64,000 nt of DNA from Megalonaias nervosa (GCA_016617855.1 JAECUM010006663.1:62001-126000); one strand, 5' to 3'; numbered from the stretch's first letter, positions 48,865 through 60,492 are shown. Translations and numbers: made by a program. The notes: generated by a model from the sequence alone, not told the origin.

Positions 48865-49118
48865 AGGTCACTTGGTTGGTCTGGGTGAAAACAAGTGATA
48901 CAAAGTTTGCTGGCACAGACTCCAAAGTTTATATATGTCTGTATGGCAACATGGGCAAGGGCAAAACAGAAGAAGTTCCTCTTGATAACAAAGGAAACCC
49001 ATTTGAACAAGGACATATTGATCAGTTCAAGGTCAGCCTCGATGATGTTGGCAGTCCTTACAAGCTACGAGTTTACCATGACAATAGTGGCAGACTTGCT
49101 GGTTGGCATTTAGACAAG
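48865..49118 (+). CDS. LOXHD1: LOXHD1-like, PLAT domain B, exon 1 of 2
   Basis: It begins with a split Lys codon and reads VTWLVWVKTSDTKFAGTDSK, VYICLYGNMGKGKTEEVPLD, FEQGHIDQFKVSLDDVG, YKLRVYHDNSG and GWHLDK. The tryptophan-rich W-L-V-W-V start and GWHL ending resemble the fourth PLAT of vertebrate LOXHD1 as recalled. The acceptor is TTTTTTTTGTCAG ending 48864, in phase 1, matching the donor at 40228. The donor is GTAAGA at 49119 in phase 0. The competing acceptor two bases downstream (AG at 48865-48866) would break the frame. Confidence 0.95.
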
Positions 49119-49622
49119 GTAAGAGAAAAATATCAGTTCTCTGGAATCAGTCAGGATAAATATCTTTATCTGTAAAGTAGCACATTCATATTGTAAATAA
49201 ATGAGAGAATTCTTAGATATGAGGTTTATCTTTTGATGATATTATCGTAAAATTTCACTGAGATTCTTCTTGGAATGTTTTATTTGGCCATGCCAATATC
49301 TTTCTATGATAGACATAAGAATATAATGAAATGGTAAAGAATCTTGATAGGTTATTCATTGCACAGACTTGATCTTGTAAAAGTTTGGTGTACTTGAAAC
49401 TTGCTTAGGCACTATAAATTAAAACACACCTATTAAAGTGACAATCACTACCACCTCTACATAGTTGCAATATTAACTGTAGTCAGCTTTTTAGATACAG
49501 TATACTTGATAAGTATGAATTTCTGAGACAGCATGCAGTCATTCACAAAACAATTTTAATTGAAAATTTATATTCATGTTATTTATGGTGATAATCTTGT
49601 CCTATTAATGCATCTTTGATCT

Positions 49623-49931
49623 ATGACCGCTCTGGTGGCCTTGTGGTTAAAGCGTCAGCCTCAGATGCAGGAGGTCGTGGATTTGAATGCCTGCCAAGTC
49701 ATACCAAAGACTTATAAAAATGGTACTAACAGCTGCCTCGCTAGGCACTCAGCATTAAGAGGTTAGTGTTAGGACTGATTGGCCTGGTGTCAGGATAATG
49801 TGACTGGGTGGGACATCATGTTACATTTCTGTGGCATGATACACAGTGCTAAACATCACTATAAACTGCCACACTGTAGACATTGTAGTGATATGACTGA
49901 AAAATTGTTAAAGCTACATTAAAAATCCAAA

Positions 49932-49969
<38 letters not shown>

Positions 49970-50011
49970 TCTCTGTCTCTCACACACACACACACACACA
50001 CACACATATGC
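49623..50011 (+). mobile_element. SINE family B, full-length copy with (CT)n(CA)n tail
   Basis: tRNA-like head with A-box TGGCCTTGTGGTTA (49636-49649) and B-box-like GGATTTGAATGC (49679-49690). Body CAAGTCATACCAAAGACTTA, CAGGATAATGTGACTGGGTG and AACTGCCACACTG, ending TTAAAAATCCAAATC, then about 50 bp of CT and 26 bp of CA repeats. Flanks ATGCATCTTTGATCT (49608-49622) and ATGCATCTTTAATCT (50012-50026) are a 15-bp target-site duplication with one mismatch, so the microsatellite lies inside the insertion. Confidence 0.92.
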
Positions 50012-50596
50012 ATGCATCTTTAATCTTCATGGGATGATACATGTGGTTATTTCTAACAAGAGCATGACCTTTATATGTTGGTAAATTATAACCACAGTGA
50101 TATAATGATAATTATGTTTCATAAGAAAACACATTATGGTAGGGTATATTTTTATGTGAAATCACATTATACTCAGTTTTGGACAAATCTACTTGCCCAG
50201 TGCCCAAGACAAACTCATACTGTCTCAAGAAACTCAAATTGTCAATATAATTTCTGAAGGGCAATTTAAAAAAATTGAGAAAGATAGTGTTCAAATTTCT
50301 AATGCTATATGTTCTGCAAATTTTATATTCTTTCAGCTTTTCACAATACATATATCAGTACATTTATTTAGCATTTATATGGACCTCATGCTTCTATTAT
50401 ACAAATGCCTTCTGTTTCATTCATCTGGATCGTTTACTTCACATGATATTCTGTCAAAGTCTGGCCACTTTCATGCTGTAGTCATTGTCAAGGACAGTCT
50501 CACTCATAGATTTCTTGTGAATCAATATCAGGATATTGAAAGATAACCCATGAGTGGTGTGCATCATCGATGATTTATGTGGTAACTTAACAAGAG

Positions 50597-50600
<4 letters not shown>

Positions 50601-50693
<93 letters not shown>
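50601..50693. repeat. (GT)n microsatellite, ~46 units
   Basis: Uninterrupted GT repeat. A minus-strand Thr-His ORF is an artefact. Confidence 0.97.
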
Positions 50694-50694
<1 letters not shown>

Positions 50695-50850
50695 TGCATA
50701 CTAGCTTTATGGCAAATAATTACATGGATACAGAATAGTGTTCTCAAATCATTGAGTTATATCAGTAAATAACCATTACAAAATCACTTTAATTTCCTAT
50801 AAAAGCTTTCATTATTGTTCATGTAGTTCAGTAGGTGAGTCTGTTAGCAT

Positions 50851-50944
50851 ATCTCTCTATCTATCCTTCTGTCTATCTATCTATCTATCTATCTTTCTGT
50901 CTGTCCATCTATCTATCCTTCTTTCCTTCTTTCTTTCTTTCTTT

Positions 50945-50992
<48 letters not shown>
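50851..50992. repeat. tetranucleotide array (CTAT)n then (CTTT)n
   Basis: CTAT/CTGT units change over to CTTT/CCTT units. The plus-strand ORF 50835-51086 is a repeat artefact. Confidence 0.95.
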
Positions 50993-51473
50993 TGCTTTTC
51001 TACATGTCTTTGCATTTTGTTTTCCAGCTATCAATTCAAACCCTCCATTTTTTCTTACCCACATATCTATCGACATTTACTATTAGATATATCTTCTTTA
51101 ATAACTTTTATTCTTGGCATAATTTTTTAATGTGTAAGTAAATAATAAAAAGAAACAGAATTATCCATTTTATTTCAAAAATGGATATCACAAATTTTCA
51201 AAAAAAAACCCATCCCAAATTGTATTTTACCTCATTTTTTTAACTTTCATTGTGATAGTGTCATATTTTGAGGCAATCTCAGATTTCCCAAGGACAAGTT
51301 AAATTTTCTAGTCAGCTTGTCTGCCTGGGTCATGCTGACTTTTATTAAACTTGTCCAGACCTGATACTGAATGATTATAAAACGAAAACTAAAATCAAGT
51401 GAAATTTATTTTTTAATTAATTTGACATCAAAATAAATTCACCCAGTGTAATGGGAACCATGACTATACCTGT

Positions 51474-51731
51474 ATTGTTGTTGTTGCTGTTGTTTTAGGC
51501 TTTAACACCATTTCTCACTGCAAGATAGGCTATGCATGGTGGTTATTATAACTGGTGGAGGAAAAAACTGTAAAACCCTATTAAGAATCAGTGACCCAAG
51601 GGAAGCTACTGGCAGCTTTCTCACATACCCACATTTGCCAAGCCTGAGACTTGAACCCAAGTGGATGGAGGTGAGATTGCAGCAATTGGTAAAGGCAAGC
51701 ATTTGAGTCCATTCAGCTACCTGGGGCCCCT
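51474..51731 (-). mobile_element. SINE family A, minus-strand copy
   Basis: A (GTT)n-like tail at the left, then AGATAGGCTATGCATGGTGG, TGGTGGAGGAA, GAAGCTACTGGCAG, CTTGAACCCAAGTGG and GGGGCCCC at the right. Flanks CTATACCTGT at 51464-51473 and 51732-51741 are a perfect 10-bp target-site duplication. It is more diverged than the other copies. Confidence 0.88.
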
Positions 51732-51839
51732 CTATACCTGTGTTAAATCTGGGATCATGTTAACTGAGGTGCTTTATAGTGAGGGATCATTATATTTCTT
51801 TTTGAGGAGTTTCATACAAAGAAATCGCTCTTATTTCAG

Positions 51840-51972
51840 ATTGAGATGGAGAATGACAAGAAAGAGCATTATACATTCCATTGTAACAGATGGCTAGCTG
51901 AAGATGAAGATGATGGCAGCTGTGTCAGGGAGTTGCCAGCCTCTGGACCAGGCATCAAGAAGCCTTTACCAG
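51840..51972 (+). CDS. LOXHD1: LOXHD1-like, PLAT domain B, exon 2 of 2
   Basis: Translation IEMENDKKEHYTFHCNRWLA then EDEDDGSCVRELPASGPGIK and KPLP. Y-x-F-x-C-N-R-W-L-A-x-D-E-D-D is the classic PLAT C-terminal signature of LOXHD1. The acceptor TTATTTCAG ends at 51839 (phase 0). The donor GTATCT at 51973 leaves in phase 1, as in domain A. With 48865-49118 the domain totals 129 codons. The interdomain peptide (PASGPGIKKPLP) is a short flexible linker. Confidence 0.95.
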
Positions 51973-52419
51973 GTATCTAGTCAATATGTCCCTAGAAAAT
52001 ACTGTTTAATGAATATTTTCATTGTAATTAAAGGTAAATCAGCATTTTAGATATTCCCCCATGACTATATTCGGTTCTTATAATGATGCCAAAAAGAAAA
52101 AGAAAAACTTATGCCTCAGCATGATCAGTCTTACCCTTGTTCATCTTGCCATCAGTCTGTCAGCTTCTGTCATCTGGAATATCATCCTTAGTATACTTTG
52201 AGTTCACTTGTAGTTCTTAACTGTAACTATTTCAGGGTGATTAAAATTTTTCATCATATAAATATTCTTTTGGTGTATCTATGGTCAGATGTATATATTT
52301 TTGTGTTATAATTAATCTCCTTTCTCCCCAATCCTTACATTATTTGTGTTTGTCTTTGTCCTTTGTGGTTAAATTTCAGAGGCTTTTGTAACTATCTAGG
52401 GAAGGGTTTTGTCTTTGTT

Positions 52420-52561
52420 GTTGTTGTATGTTAATGCCATTTTTCAGCACAAGATAGGCTATACATGGTGGCCAGTATTAATGGTGGAGGAAGAACCCAG
52501 GAAAACCCTGGAAAGAACCACCGACTCACAAGAAGCTACTGGCAAGCTTTCTCACATACCC
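52420..52561 (-). mobile_element. SINE family A, truncated minus-strand copy
   Basis: The tail (TTGTTGTTGT) and body TTTTTCAGCACAAGATAGGC, TATACATGGTGGCCAGTATT and AAGCTACTGGCAAGC are present; the head is missing beyond the ACATACCC word. Flanks GGGTTTTGTCTTTGTT (52404-52419) and GGGTTTTTCTTTGTT (52562-52576) are a near-perfect direct repeat, so this looks like a truncated insertion. Confidence 0.8.
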
Positions 52562-53149
52562 GGGTTTTTCTTTGTTTTTTATCACCACTTAGTAACCGGC
52601 ATTAGCAGTGCTCAAATAAAAAGAAATTTTCAGACACAGGTCTGTGGCAAGTGGCTTTAAAACAATTCACTGGCCTTGACTCAAAATCCACCAGTCCAAC
52701 AGAACCATGTTGGGTTTTTTTACTATTGTGTTGAAATCTCAGATTATGGTACTTTGACAAAATTTTTGTACAATTTTGATTTGATTTCATTTCAAAACCA
52801 TTACTCAGTTATTTCAGTTTTTGAATGTGGCAAAAATGTCCATTTTTGTGATCCAGATTGAAAACAGAAAATGAATGCAGTTTGAGAGGCATTGCTCTTT
52901 TCTAATGACAATCAGTAACATCAGTATCTTTTAGCTTCATGAGTAGTTCATGTTATAGTACTGTGGATGTGTCACAATGACAGAATACACTCACTCCATA
53001 TATCAAGAAAACCAGTGGATACCAACTCTACTAACTGAAAAGATAATAATGCAGTGTAATTATCATGGGTGAAAAACATTGTACAGAATTGGAGGTTTTT
53101 GTAAATCATTGATCCCCTAGCTTAGCTTAATTGTGTCTACTTCATAAGA

Positions 53150-53960
53150 TGTCACTGTGTCATGGTCACCATGGACAGCATCTCGATCATAGCATACCTC
53201 AGATGTCAAGGGCCCCTTCTCTTTGCTTAAAAGTCTGTAACTTCCATCTTTGGGCAGTCTTTGGGGAGATTACTCTCTGAGTCCGACACATTCTGGGCAA
53301 GAAAAATATTCTGGTGGAGAGCCTGTTCAGACAGGATCTGGTGGACTTTACATAATGGTCCCTGCATCAGTCAGTGGCAGTTTTATAATGGGGGTGAGGG
53401 GGAGCCAGTCACAGATGTGTTTACTATGAGGCTGATCAAAACAAGCTCCCTCTTTATGTCTCACCAATTTTATGTCAGTGCCTTCCCATCTTCAGAGTAA
53501 TCCCTGAAATTTTTCATTGAGTCAGGAGTTCACAATCCTGCTTCATCTTGACTCCCCTGTGGCCCCAATAGTCCTGGTTCAGCAACTTCCTTGATGTGCA
53601 AGTAGCAGAGCCCAGAGAATTAGTGCCAAGGAGGGACCTGCTGTCACAGCAAAGGGTCCCTCCTGCACAACAATCTTCAGATTCTCCACATTCATGCCTG
53701 ACTCCTGTTGAATAATCTGTCTGTTAAGATCAGTTTTTAAACTAGGATGCCACCAGTATTACTCAGGCTAGAAGACCATCCACTTACAAGGTTTACAATG
53801 TCAAGTAAAGAATTTTCTCTAATTGATGCAGTAGGAAATATATTGATCTTGTCTGTCCCCCTTTAACTACAGCTACAGACTTGTTTTCTTTTTCTTTTAA
53901 AAAAGGCTTCAGTATCCACATTTAAGTATTATTGGGCAGCCCTCCAGAGTATTCTTAACT
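53150..53960 (+). pseudogene. DIRS-type tyrosine-recombinase retrotransposon remnant
   Basis: Short translated pieces in several frames follow the order RNase H, connection, tyrosine recombinase seen in DIRS elements: VTMDSISIIAYLRCQG (TDN-type RNase H), VRHILGKKNILVESLFRQ (H-x-x-G-x-x-N-x-x-A-D type), WSLHQSVAVL, GEPVTDVFTMRL (usually G-x-P-x-x-D-L-F-A-T-R), and downstream ARRPSTYKVYNVK then CPPLTTATDLFSF, resembling the N-terminal core-binding part of the recombinase. Many stops and frameshifts. The catalytic R-H-R-Y part is absent. The family call is by motif memory and needs a profile search. Confidence 0.65.
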
Positions 53961-53971
53961 TCTCTTTCAGC

Positions 53972-54177
53972 TTGTCAGCTGGTCAGCCTGGTGTCAGGAT
54001 AATGTGACTAGGTGGGACATCATGCTACATGTCTGCCGCATGATGTCCCAGTGCTAGACATCATTATAAACTGCCACACTGCAGACATCGTAGCGATATA
54101 ACTGAAATATTGTTAAAGCTATGTTAAAAATCCAAATCACACACATACACACACACACACACACTCTCTCTCTCTCT
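53972..54177 (+). mobile_element. SINE family B, 5'-truncated copy with (AC)n(TC)n tail
   Basis: From GGTCAGCCTGGTGTCAGGAT the sequence follows the SINE B body to TTAAAAATCCAAATC, then about 26 bp of AC and 13 bp of TC repeats. The tRNA-like head is absent. It directly follows the DIRS remnant. I could not identify a target-site duplication. Confidence 0.82.
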
Positions 54178-55692
54178 TTATGCTCAGCCAGTGAGGCAGA
54201 CCATCTTTCAGAACTGATAGGTACTTTGAGCTTCAGAGACCACTCTCTTTCTTGTTAATGCTTAGGTGGCGCCAGTAATTTTTTTTTTGGCAGTTATCTA
54301 AACCTCCTGATGAAACTTGAGTGAACCTTCCTTTAAAAATCTTACATGTAAGATGGTTTTTATTCTCTCCCTGGTGTCAGGGAGAATGAGTTAAATTCAT
54401 GCCTTTTTTGTAGAAAAGGGTTGTTAATGGTTCACTTTTGTAACTGATACAGTTTTTCTTCTTTGCAACCATCATTTTCTCGCCAAGAAGTCAACTAAAA
54501 TGTATGTCAGTGTTGACATGTAGCAGCATTTACTCATCTTAAATATTAAATATTGTTCTAAAATTTAATATATTAATATAGTTTAACCAAAGTCTATTCA
54601 GCCCTGATTATTGAATCTCTGCACCTTAACTGTCCTCAGGAAACTTCCAGATGAAAATTATTGATTGCTGTGGACTTTTGCAAATGGTGGCCAGGTACTA
54701 AACTGTATCAAGAAAAGAGCACATCAGGTCTAATCATCAAATTATTGGGTAGTATACATTTTTTCAACATGCATAGCTATCATTGTGACACCATAGTTCA
54801 TGACACTTAATCCAGTTTGTACTGGATCACACCTTCAGGTTGATCTCAAAAACATTCTTGTACCTTAACATTGAGTTTTACTGTATGTATTTCACAGGGT
54901 GTGTAAAAATAATAACCTTATAAAGGAATATAGATGTATGTGGATCCATATAAAGTGAATAATGGCTATTTAAAGATGTGTGTTATCAAACTCTTATACT
55001 CTAGATTTGGAAACCCCAGTACCTATTGAAATTAGTTTTAGTCATATCTGTGCTGGGATGATGAAGATAAATTCCATTTCCCAGTTAGTACTTTATGATT
55101 CTGTTTGGCTAAATCAGAAGGAAAAGAAAGAGTCACACTATCTTTTTCCCTCTCGGAAAGGCATCTTCGATGTTTAGACAACCACCATCTTGAGTTGGAT
55201 TGTTTTGAATATCAAAAGATATTATAAATCTCTCAATGAGAGAGATCTTTCATGAGAATCAAAGCCCCTGAGCTTATGGCTATTGCTACATCTTGGGCCT
55301 TTCCTAATCGTTCTTTTCTGGATATGTAATGAAAGCTGCCTTCTGGTGGTCTCACTCAACCTTCTCTTCATTCTACATTCAATCATTGTCATACCAGAGT
55401 AAAAGGATTTATGCATCAGGTCCAGTTGTTATTTTAACAAGATCTCAGTAGAGCACCGAGCTGACAACAGAGGGTATGTTCACTTGACAGCTTTCTTTTG
55501 ACCTTCATCCTCCCAGCTGGCTGGCAAATTGACCAGTGCAATAATAACAGGTAATCTGTCACTATTAAATGTATTGAGGGAGAGATAAAGATACTTACTT
55601 TAGACATTATGTATTTTCTCAGTTTTAAGTATTTTGCATCAATTAGTGATTAAAAAGCAAAACAATGATTTTTCCTTTTTTCTTTGTTTCAG

Positions 55693-55847
55693 TGGAGAAA
55701 TATTTGGTACAGGTGTACACAGGGAAGAAATTCAAGGCTGGTACAAATGCCAATGTTTACATCAACATATTTGGAGAAAGGGGAGACACTGGAATTAGGT
55801 ATCTCACTAGATCCAAGACAAATAAGGATAAATTTGAATCTGGAAAG
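55693..55847 (+). CDS. LOXHD1: LOXHD1-like, PLAT domain C, exon 1 of 3
   Basis: After a split Val codon the exon reads EKYLVQVYTGKKFKAGTNAN, VYINIFGERGDTGIRYLTRS and KTNKDKFESGK. Y-x-V-x-V-Y-T-G, A-G-T-N-A-N-V-Y and GERGDTG are the canonical N-terminal blocks of LOXHD1 PLAT domains, here closest to PLAT 5 of vertebrates as I recall it. The acceptor TTTGTTTCAG ends at 55692 (phase 1); the donor GTAAGA lies at 55848 (phase 0). Confidence 0.95.
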
Positions 55848-56189
55848 GTAAGATAAGATAAAATTTATTTTGAATAAATATTATTAAGGAGATGAAATTT
55901 AATTGACTGAGGAATAAAGATGGTTCATAGGGACAAATGTTTATAGATCTGTCATACTTCTGTTCTTAATGTTTGAGTGAAGTCATTTTTTAATTGAGTT
56001 ATTATATTAATTGATTCTTTTGGTTTAAGATAAGAAAATTATTCTGTCATAAATTTCTGAGTTTACATTCTTTCTTATAAACTTCAAAAACAAGAAACAT
56101 TTCATTGATATGTCTGAATTTATTTTGTCTCCTTTGTACATTTTAAATTAGCAGTATTCTGTTTATTATTTCTCTTCTCAGTACTTTGT

Positions 56190-57080
56190 ACCAATGGTAT
56201 ATAGATCACTGTGACCTACTTTATTATATCCCGATGTCATTATTCATGGGGGTATATAAGAGTTCATTGTGTCCAACCATCATTCCATCTATCACAAAAT
56301 CTTGTGAGCACAACTAGTTTTTGATGGATTACAATGACATTTGGTAAATATTATCAAATAATGCACATATGGAAAAATCACTTTCATCGGACAATTGTTG
56401 TTAAGAGTTATTGCCCTTTTTGTATTGCAGCTAATGCTATGTCCAATAGAATCTTGTTAATGTAATTAGTCCCCCAGTTTTTGATGGATTGTACTGAAAC
56501 TTAGTATGTGTTATGGTCATCATATGAAGATGTACATATCACCATATCACTTTGCTCCTGCGATTTTTTTTATAGAGTTGTTGCCCTTGTTTACTCTAAA
56601 CATGGTGTGTTGAATATGACAAAATATTGTGCATGGAATTAGTTTAACAGTTTTCAGTGGATCACCATGAAACTTTGTACCTGACATGGTTATCATCTGA
56701 AGATGTGCATACATGTATTAACAAATCACTATGCTCATGAAATTTTTGCTAGATTTGCTGTTTTATATGTCTTGCAGCAGAATGCAGTATAAGACAGAAT
56801 CTTGTGAACATGTTTTTAAGTAACTTTTTGGAGAGCTGTTAAATTTGTACATGGCATGGTCATCATCTAATGATAAACATATTGGCAAATCTTTGAGATT
56901 CAGAGATTTTTTTTAAGAGGTATTACCTTTTGTCATTCTCAAGTGGATGTAATATATAGCAAAACTTTGTCTGTGTAAATATTCTTGTGGTTGTCAGTGA
57001 ATTGCTGTGAAAGTAAATACACACAATATTACCATCAGAAGATATGCCTTTTTACCAATCATAGTACTCACATTATTTTT
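56190..57080. repeat. diverged ~150-bp tandem repeats of a common molluscan-type family, ~5 copies
   Basis: It opens with ATTCATGGGGGTATATAAGA, then units with TTTTTGATGGATTACAATGA, GGTCATCATATGAAGATGTA, ATCACTTTGCTCCTGCGA and AGAGTTGTTGCCCTT-like words in the same order. The opening matches the fragment at 16706-16830. Confidence 0.65.
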
Positions 57081-57258
57081 GAGAGTTATGTGATTATTTG
57101 ACTATAGACTTACTTCCATCCTGTGGTAAGGGTAGGATGTGGGAGATATGTATGTTTACAGGGTTTAATGGCACACATGAACAGTCCTGGTTGTATAGTG
57201 CTGAGTAATCTTAGGTAACCCAAAAAGATGCACAGAATAAAGAGACAGATAGAAAGGT

Positions 57259-57549
57259 GTGTGTTGTTTGGATTTTTAATGTAGCTTTAACAATTTTAGG
57301 CATATTGTTCCATTGTCTGCAGTGTGGCAGTTTATACTGACGTCTAGCACTGGGGCATCATGCTGCAAACATGTAGCATGATGTCCCACCCAGTCACATT
57401 ATCCTGACACCAGGCTGACCAATCCTAAAACTAACCTCTTAATGCTGAATGCCAAGCGAGGCAGCTGCTAGTACCATTTTTATAAGTCTTTGGTATGACT
57501 CGGCCAGGGTTCAATCCCGCAACCTCTTGCATCCATGGTGGACTCTCTA
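57259..57549 (-). mobile_element. SINE family B, minus-strand copy
   Basis: Reverse orientation: GGATTTTTAATGTAGCTTTA at the left (element 3' end), body GTGGCAGTTTATACTGACG and CCCAGTCACATTATCCTGAC, and the decayed tRNA-like head near 57500-57549. Flanks AGACAGATAGAAAGGT (57243-57258) and AGACAGGCAGAAAGGT (57550-57565) are a 16-bp target-site duplication with two mismatches. Confidence 0.88.
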
Positions 57550-57883
57550 AGACAGGCAGAAAGGTAAAATCCTTAAAGTACAGTCTCACATTTTTTGCTA
57601 TAAACTGCACTTTTTTAAAAAGTTCAAAACATTCTTTGCTGAAATATCATGGATTGTATCCCAGGGTGTAAAGGACATCCCCATTAGTCACCTCTTACAA
57701 TGTGCAGGAAAACATTTAGGCCTGGTCTACATCCCTGAGCCTGCAGGAGGATGGATGCAGGAGATGAGAGGGTATATTTATGTGTGCAAATTGCTAACCA
57801 TTCCTGTAGTTGAACTACTATGATCTGACTCGGGTATCACCACCATCATCATTGAGTATTGCAAAACCCATCTTCCCTTTCAG

Positions 57884-58041
57884 ATGGATGAATTTGAGAT
57901 TGAGGCAGTGTCACTGCTGAAACTGAAGAAGATAAGAATTGGCCATGATGGGAAGGGAGTTGGAGCAGGATGGTTCCTGGGAAAGGTTGTTGTCAAACAG
58001 ATGGGGCACCCAGAGTATGACACAGAATTTACATGCAACAG
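57884..58041 (+). CDS. LOXHD1: LOXHD1-like, PLAT domain C, exon 2 of 3
   Basis: Translation MDEFEIEAVSLLKLKKIRIG, HDGKGVGAGWFLGKVVVKQM and GHPEYDTEFTCN then a split Arg. It continues the PLAT fold from FESGK to the strand before the terminal W-L motif. R-I-x-H-D-G-K-G-x-G-x-G-W is shared with vertebrate LOXHD1 PLAT 5 as recalled. The ATG at 57884 is the first codon of the exon by coincidence and not a start; the acceptor TTCCCTTTCAG precedes it. The donor GTATGT lies at 58042; the exon leaves in phase 2. Confidence 0.95.
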
Positions 58042-60287
58042 GTATGTGTATCTGCAGAAAAAAAATTATTGCATGCGATTTATTTCTATTAAGTATCCTA
58101 ATCAGTTTTGGTCTTGTCTACAGTATCACAGCTGTTCATAGGTATTACTTTTCCAGAAGTGATGGCAGTGTTAATGGTGGCAGCATCAACAATATTAACA
58201 AATTTTAAAAGTTATTTAACATACATCATAGCACTGTTTACAGCCAAGACATTGCAATCAGCAAATCCCACCATCTTTGAGTATGTCCTTCATAGGTTTG
58301 TATCCAAAGTAATGAAAAACAACAAACACAGGGTCTCTATATCTGTCTTTGATCTTCTGTTCTGTGTTGCTCCACCACTATCATGTGATTTCAAAAGTCT
58401 GTTCTAAATCTAATTTTCAGTGCTGAAAGAAAGCTGTTTGGGAGAATAGAACTGAATGAAGATGGCTTATGATACCGTATTTGGTTTTCTAGTACCTTTT
58501 ACCCTCAGCAAACAAGCACCAATAGAAGCTATGTTCAATATGTTAATATTTTCAATACAAATGTTGTCTACTTGAACTCAGATTATTCCATTTTTAGCTT
58601 ACATGGTCAAAGGCTATGTGAGCTTATGGTATGGTCCTTTCAATCGGCCATAGAATCCTGCTTGTCTTTATATCTGACCATCTGCAATTCATTTCTTTTC
58701 CTTAACTGTTCTTGCAAAGTTGGTGATGACTTCTGGTAGTAACACCTTTACACTTTACTTAAGAACTAATAGACCCAAACTGTGAAGACTTGGCCAGAAC
58801 TGAATAAGGCAGATTGGGAAATATTTCAGTCTGTGTAAATCTAATCTGACAGCTACATACATGTTACAAAACAGAGAAGTCATTTTAGGACAAATCTGGA
58901 GATTTGCAAAATTTGGTCAGGAGTTTTGACTTCAAAAGAGGGTGGATTTTGTGTGTCTTCAACTTTCTTATCCCAAAGAGGATCCAAAGATTGGGTCACT
59001 ATGTGAGTAGTTTCTTGTGTGTTTGTATGGGTACTGTTGTGTGATTTCCAAGTCAGGGAACAATATTTTGACTAGATCTGAATAATGAACTGCTACCAGA
59101 AATCGGAGATTATGTTCATCTATAAAGTTGGCAAACCAATGCTCAAAACTTTCAGTAGCCTGATGCCCAGGGCCACTCTGATTCATTATTGGGCCCCTCT
59201 ATATTCTAAGCAAAGTGCCCATCAGGCTTGTCATATAAAATCAAATTTACATCATAAAGCTTCATTCGCACTGATGAAATGTGGAATTTTATTTTCAGAC
59301 TTTTGAAAGACTTGTAAATTATTCATATTTATTTCTATGTTTGCTCCTTACCTATAGAAAGCTGTAAACTTCATGTACAAAGCAAAGCTTGTGACCTATG
59401 AATGGGGAATGGATTGACTGGTTTATCTATAATTAGTGCACACCTGTGTTTAACATACAAATGATTCTACTGGCAGTAGGCCAAAAATACTGTTTTTAAG
59501 GCCATCTAACACGCATGACTGTTTTATAGTTCAAATCTTCTGCTTTTGAAATTTAACAGATTTTTTTTAAAATTGAAAAAGGAAACAAAGAAGAAAGAAA
59601 AACATTATTTTTATGCATTCAATCCATGCATTACAGATAGCAGAGAGAACCAATCTACAGGGAATTAGATTATTAATCAGTCCTCACAGCTGGTACAGTG
59701 ATGCATGGCTGAGTAATCAGATTAAGGCTATCATGTGTACACAAGATGTTAATTGATTACCTTATTGCTTTAATCTGGAGAATTTAGGCCAAATGTGGGA
59801 TGTTTTCTGAGGCGTTATAAGCAGACCTGCCAACCCTTATGAAGTCTTACGAAAATTACCCTTAAAGTACGGATATACGGCATAAAAGCCAAAACTACGG
59901 AAAAATGATCATTGCTGAAAAATCTGGAAAATTTGTTCATCTGTGCGTGATTTGGATCAGGGTTTCATATTAGAAGTAGTGAAATTGGTCAGGGAGCCAG
60001 ACTAACTTTACAGCAGCACCTCAGATGCTTTAAACTGCACCTATTTGTTCATGCAAAGCATCTGCATGATCAAACTGTTGATTATAGAATTTGTTTAAAA
60101 ATGATGTCCAGCAAGCAATGCATGTTTAAAACGAAAGGGAAAATAATCCTCTTGAAAGGTGTTAATAATCAGCACAGAAGAATAAAAAAAGGAATATTCA
60201 GATTCTTGTGAATAAAAGCTGGAAGGGACACAATTACGTTTATTGGACATCACATGCCAATTTGAGTATGACTCGTGGCAGGAGACA

Positions 60288-60430
60288 CGGGTTAATTACA
60301 AAGAAAATTAGGAGTATCCATCAATGAATCAAGGGATGGGAGGTCTAACCTGTAACAGTATAGCACAGGTTAGACCTCCCATCCCTTGATTCATTTACGG
60401 ATACTCCTAATTTTCTTTGTTATGAACCCC
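60288..60430. repeat. hairpin with ~59-bp arms and 11-nt loop
   Basis: The left arm 60295-60353 (from ATTACAAAGAAAATTAGGAG to GGGAGGTCTAACCTGT) and the right arm 60365-60423 (ACAGGTTAGACCTCCCATCC to TTTTCTTTGTTAT) are reverse complements with about three mismatches. Weaker pairing extends outward through GGGTT and AACCCC. It lies inside the TIR element at 59823-61537. Confidence 0.9.
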
Positions 60431-60492
60431 TGGGGTGGGAGATATGATTGCCATCTTCATGTGAAATGGAAAAAGAATTTCCAAGAATTATG

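Larger units (their letters stand above)
49119..51839 (+). other. LOXHD1-like intron (2.7 kb)
   Basis: GTAAGA donor to TTATTTCAG acceptor, phase 0. It contains SINE B (49623-50011), a 93-bp GT microsatellite, a CTAT/CTTT tetranucleotide array and a SINE A copy. ORFs at 50112-50546 on both strands have no recognisable domain. Confidence 0.8.
51973..55692 (+). other. LOXHD1-like intron (3.7 kb)
   Basis: GTATCT donor to TTTGTTTCAG acceptor, phase 1. It holds a truncated SINE A, a DIRS-like retrotransposon remnant and a truncated SINE B. 54180-55690 shows no recognised feature; a 10-bp GAGAG/CTCTC inverted repeat lies near 55230. Confidence 0.8.
55848..57883 (+). other. LOXHD1-like intron (2.0 kb)
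   Basis: GTAAGA donor to TTCCCTTTCAG acceptor, phase 0. It contains a diverged tandem array at 56190-57080 and a SINE B copy at 57259-57549; the rest is unremarkable. Confidence 0.8.

Noticed and set aside
57884..57886. ATG as the start codon of a separate gene at 57884
   Set aside because: It is immediately preceded by a TTCCCTTTCAG acceptor and continues the PLAT fold in phase from the exon at 55693-55847.
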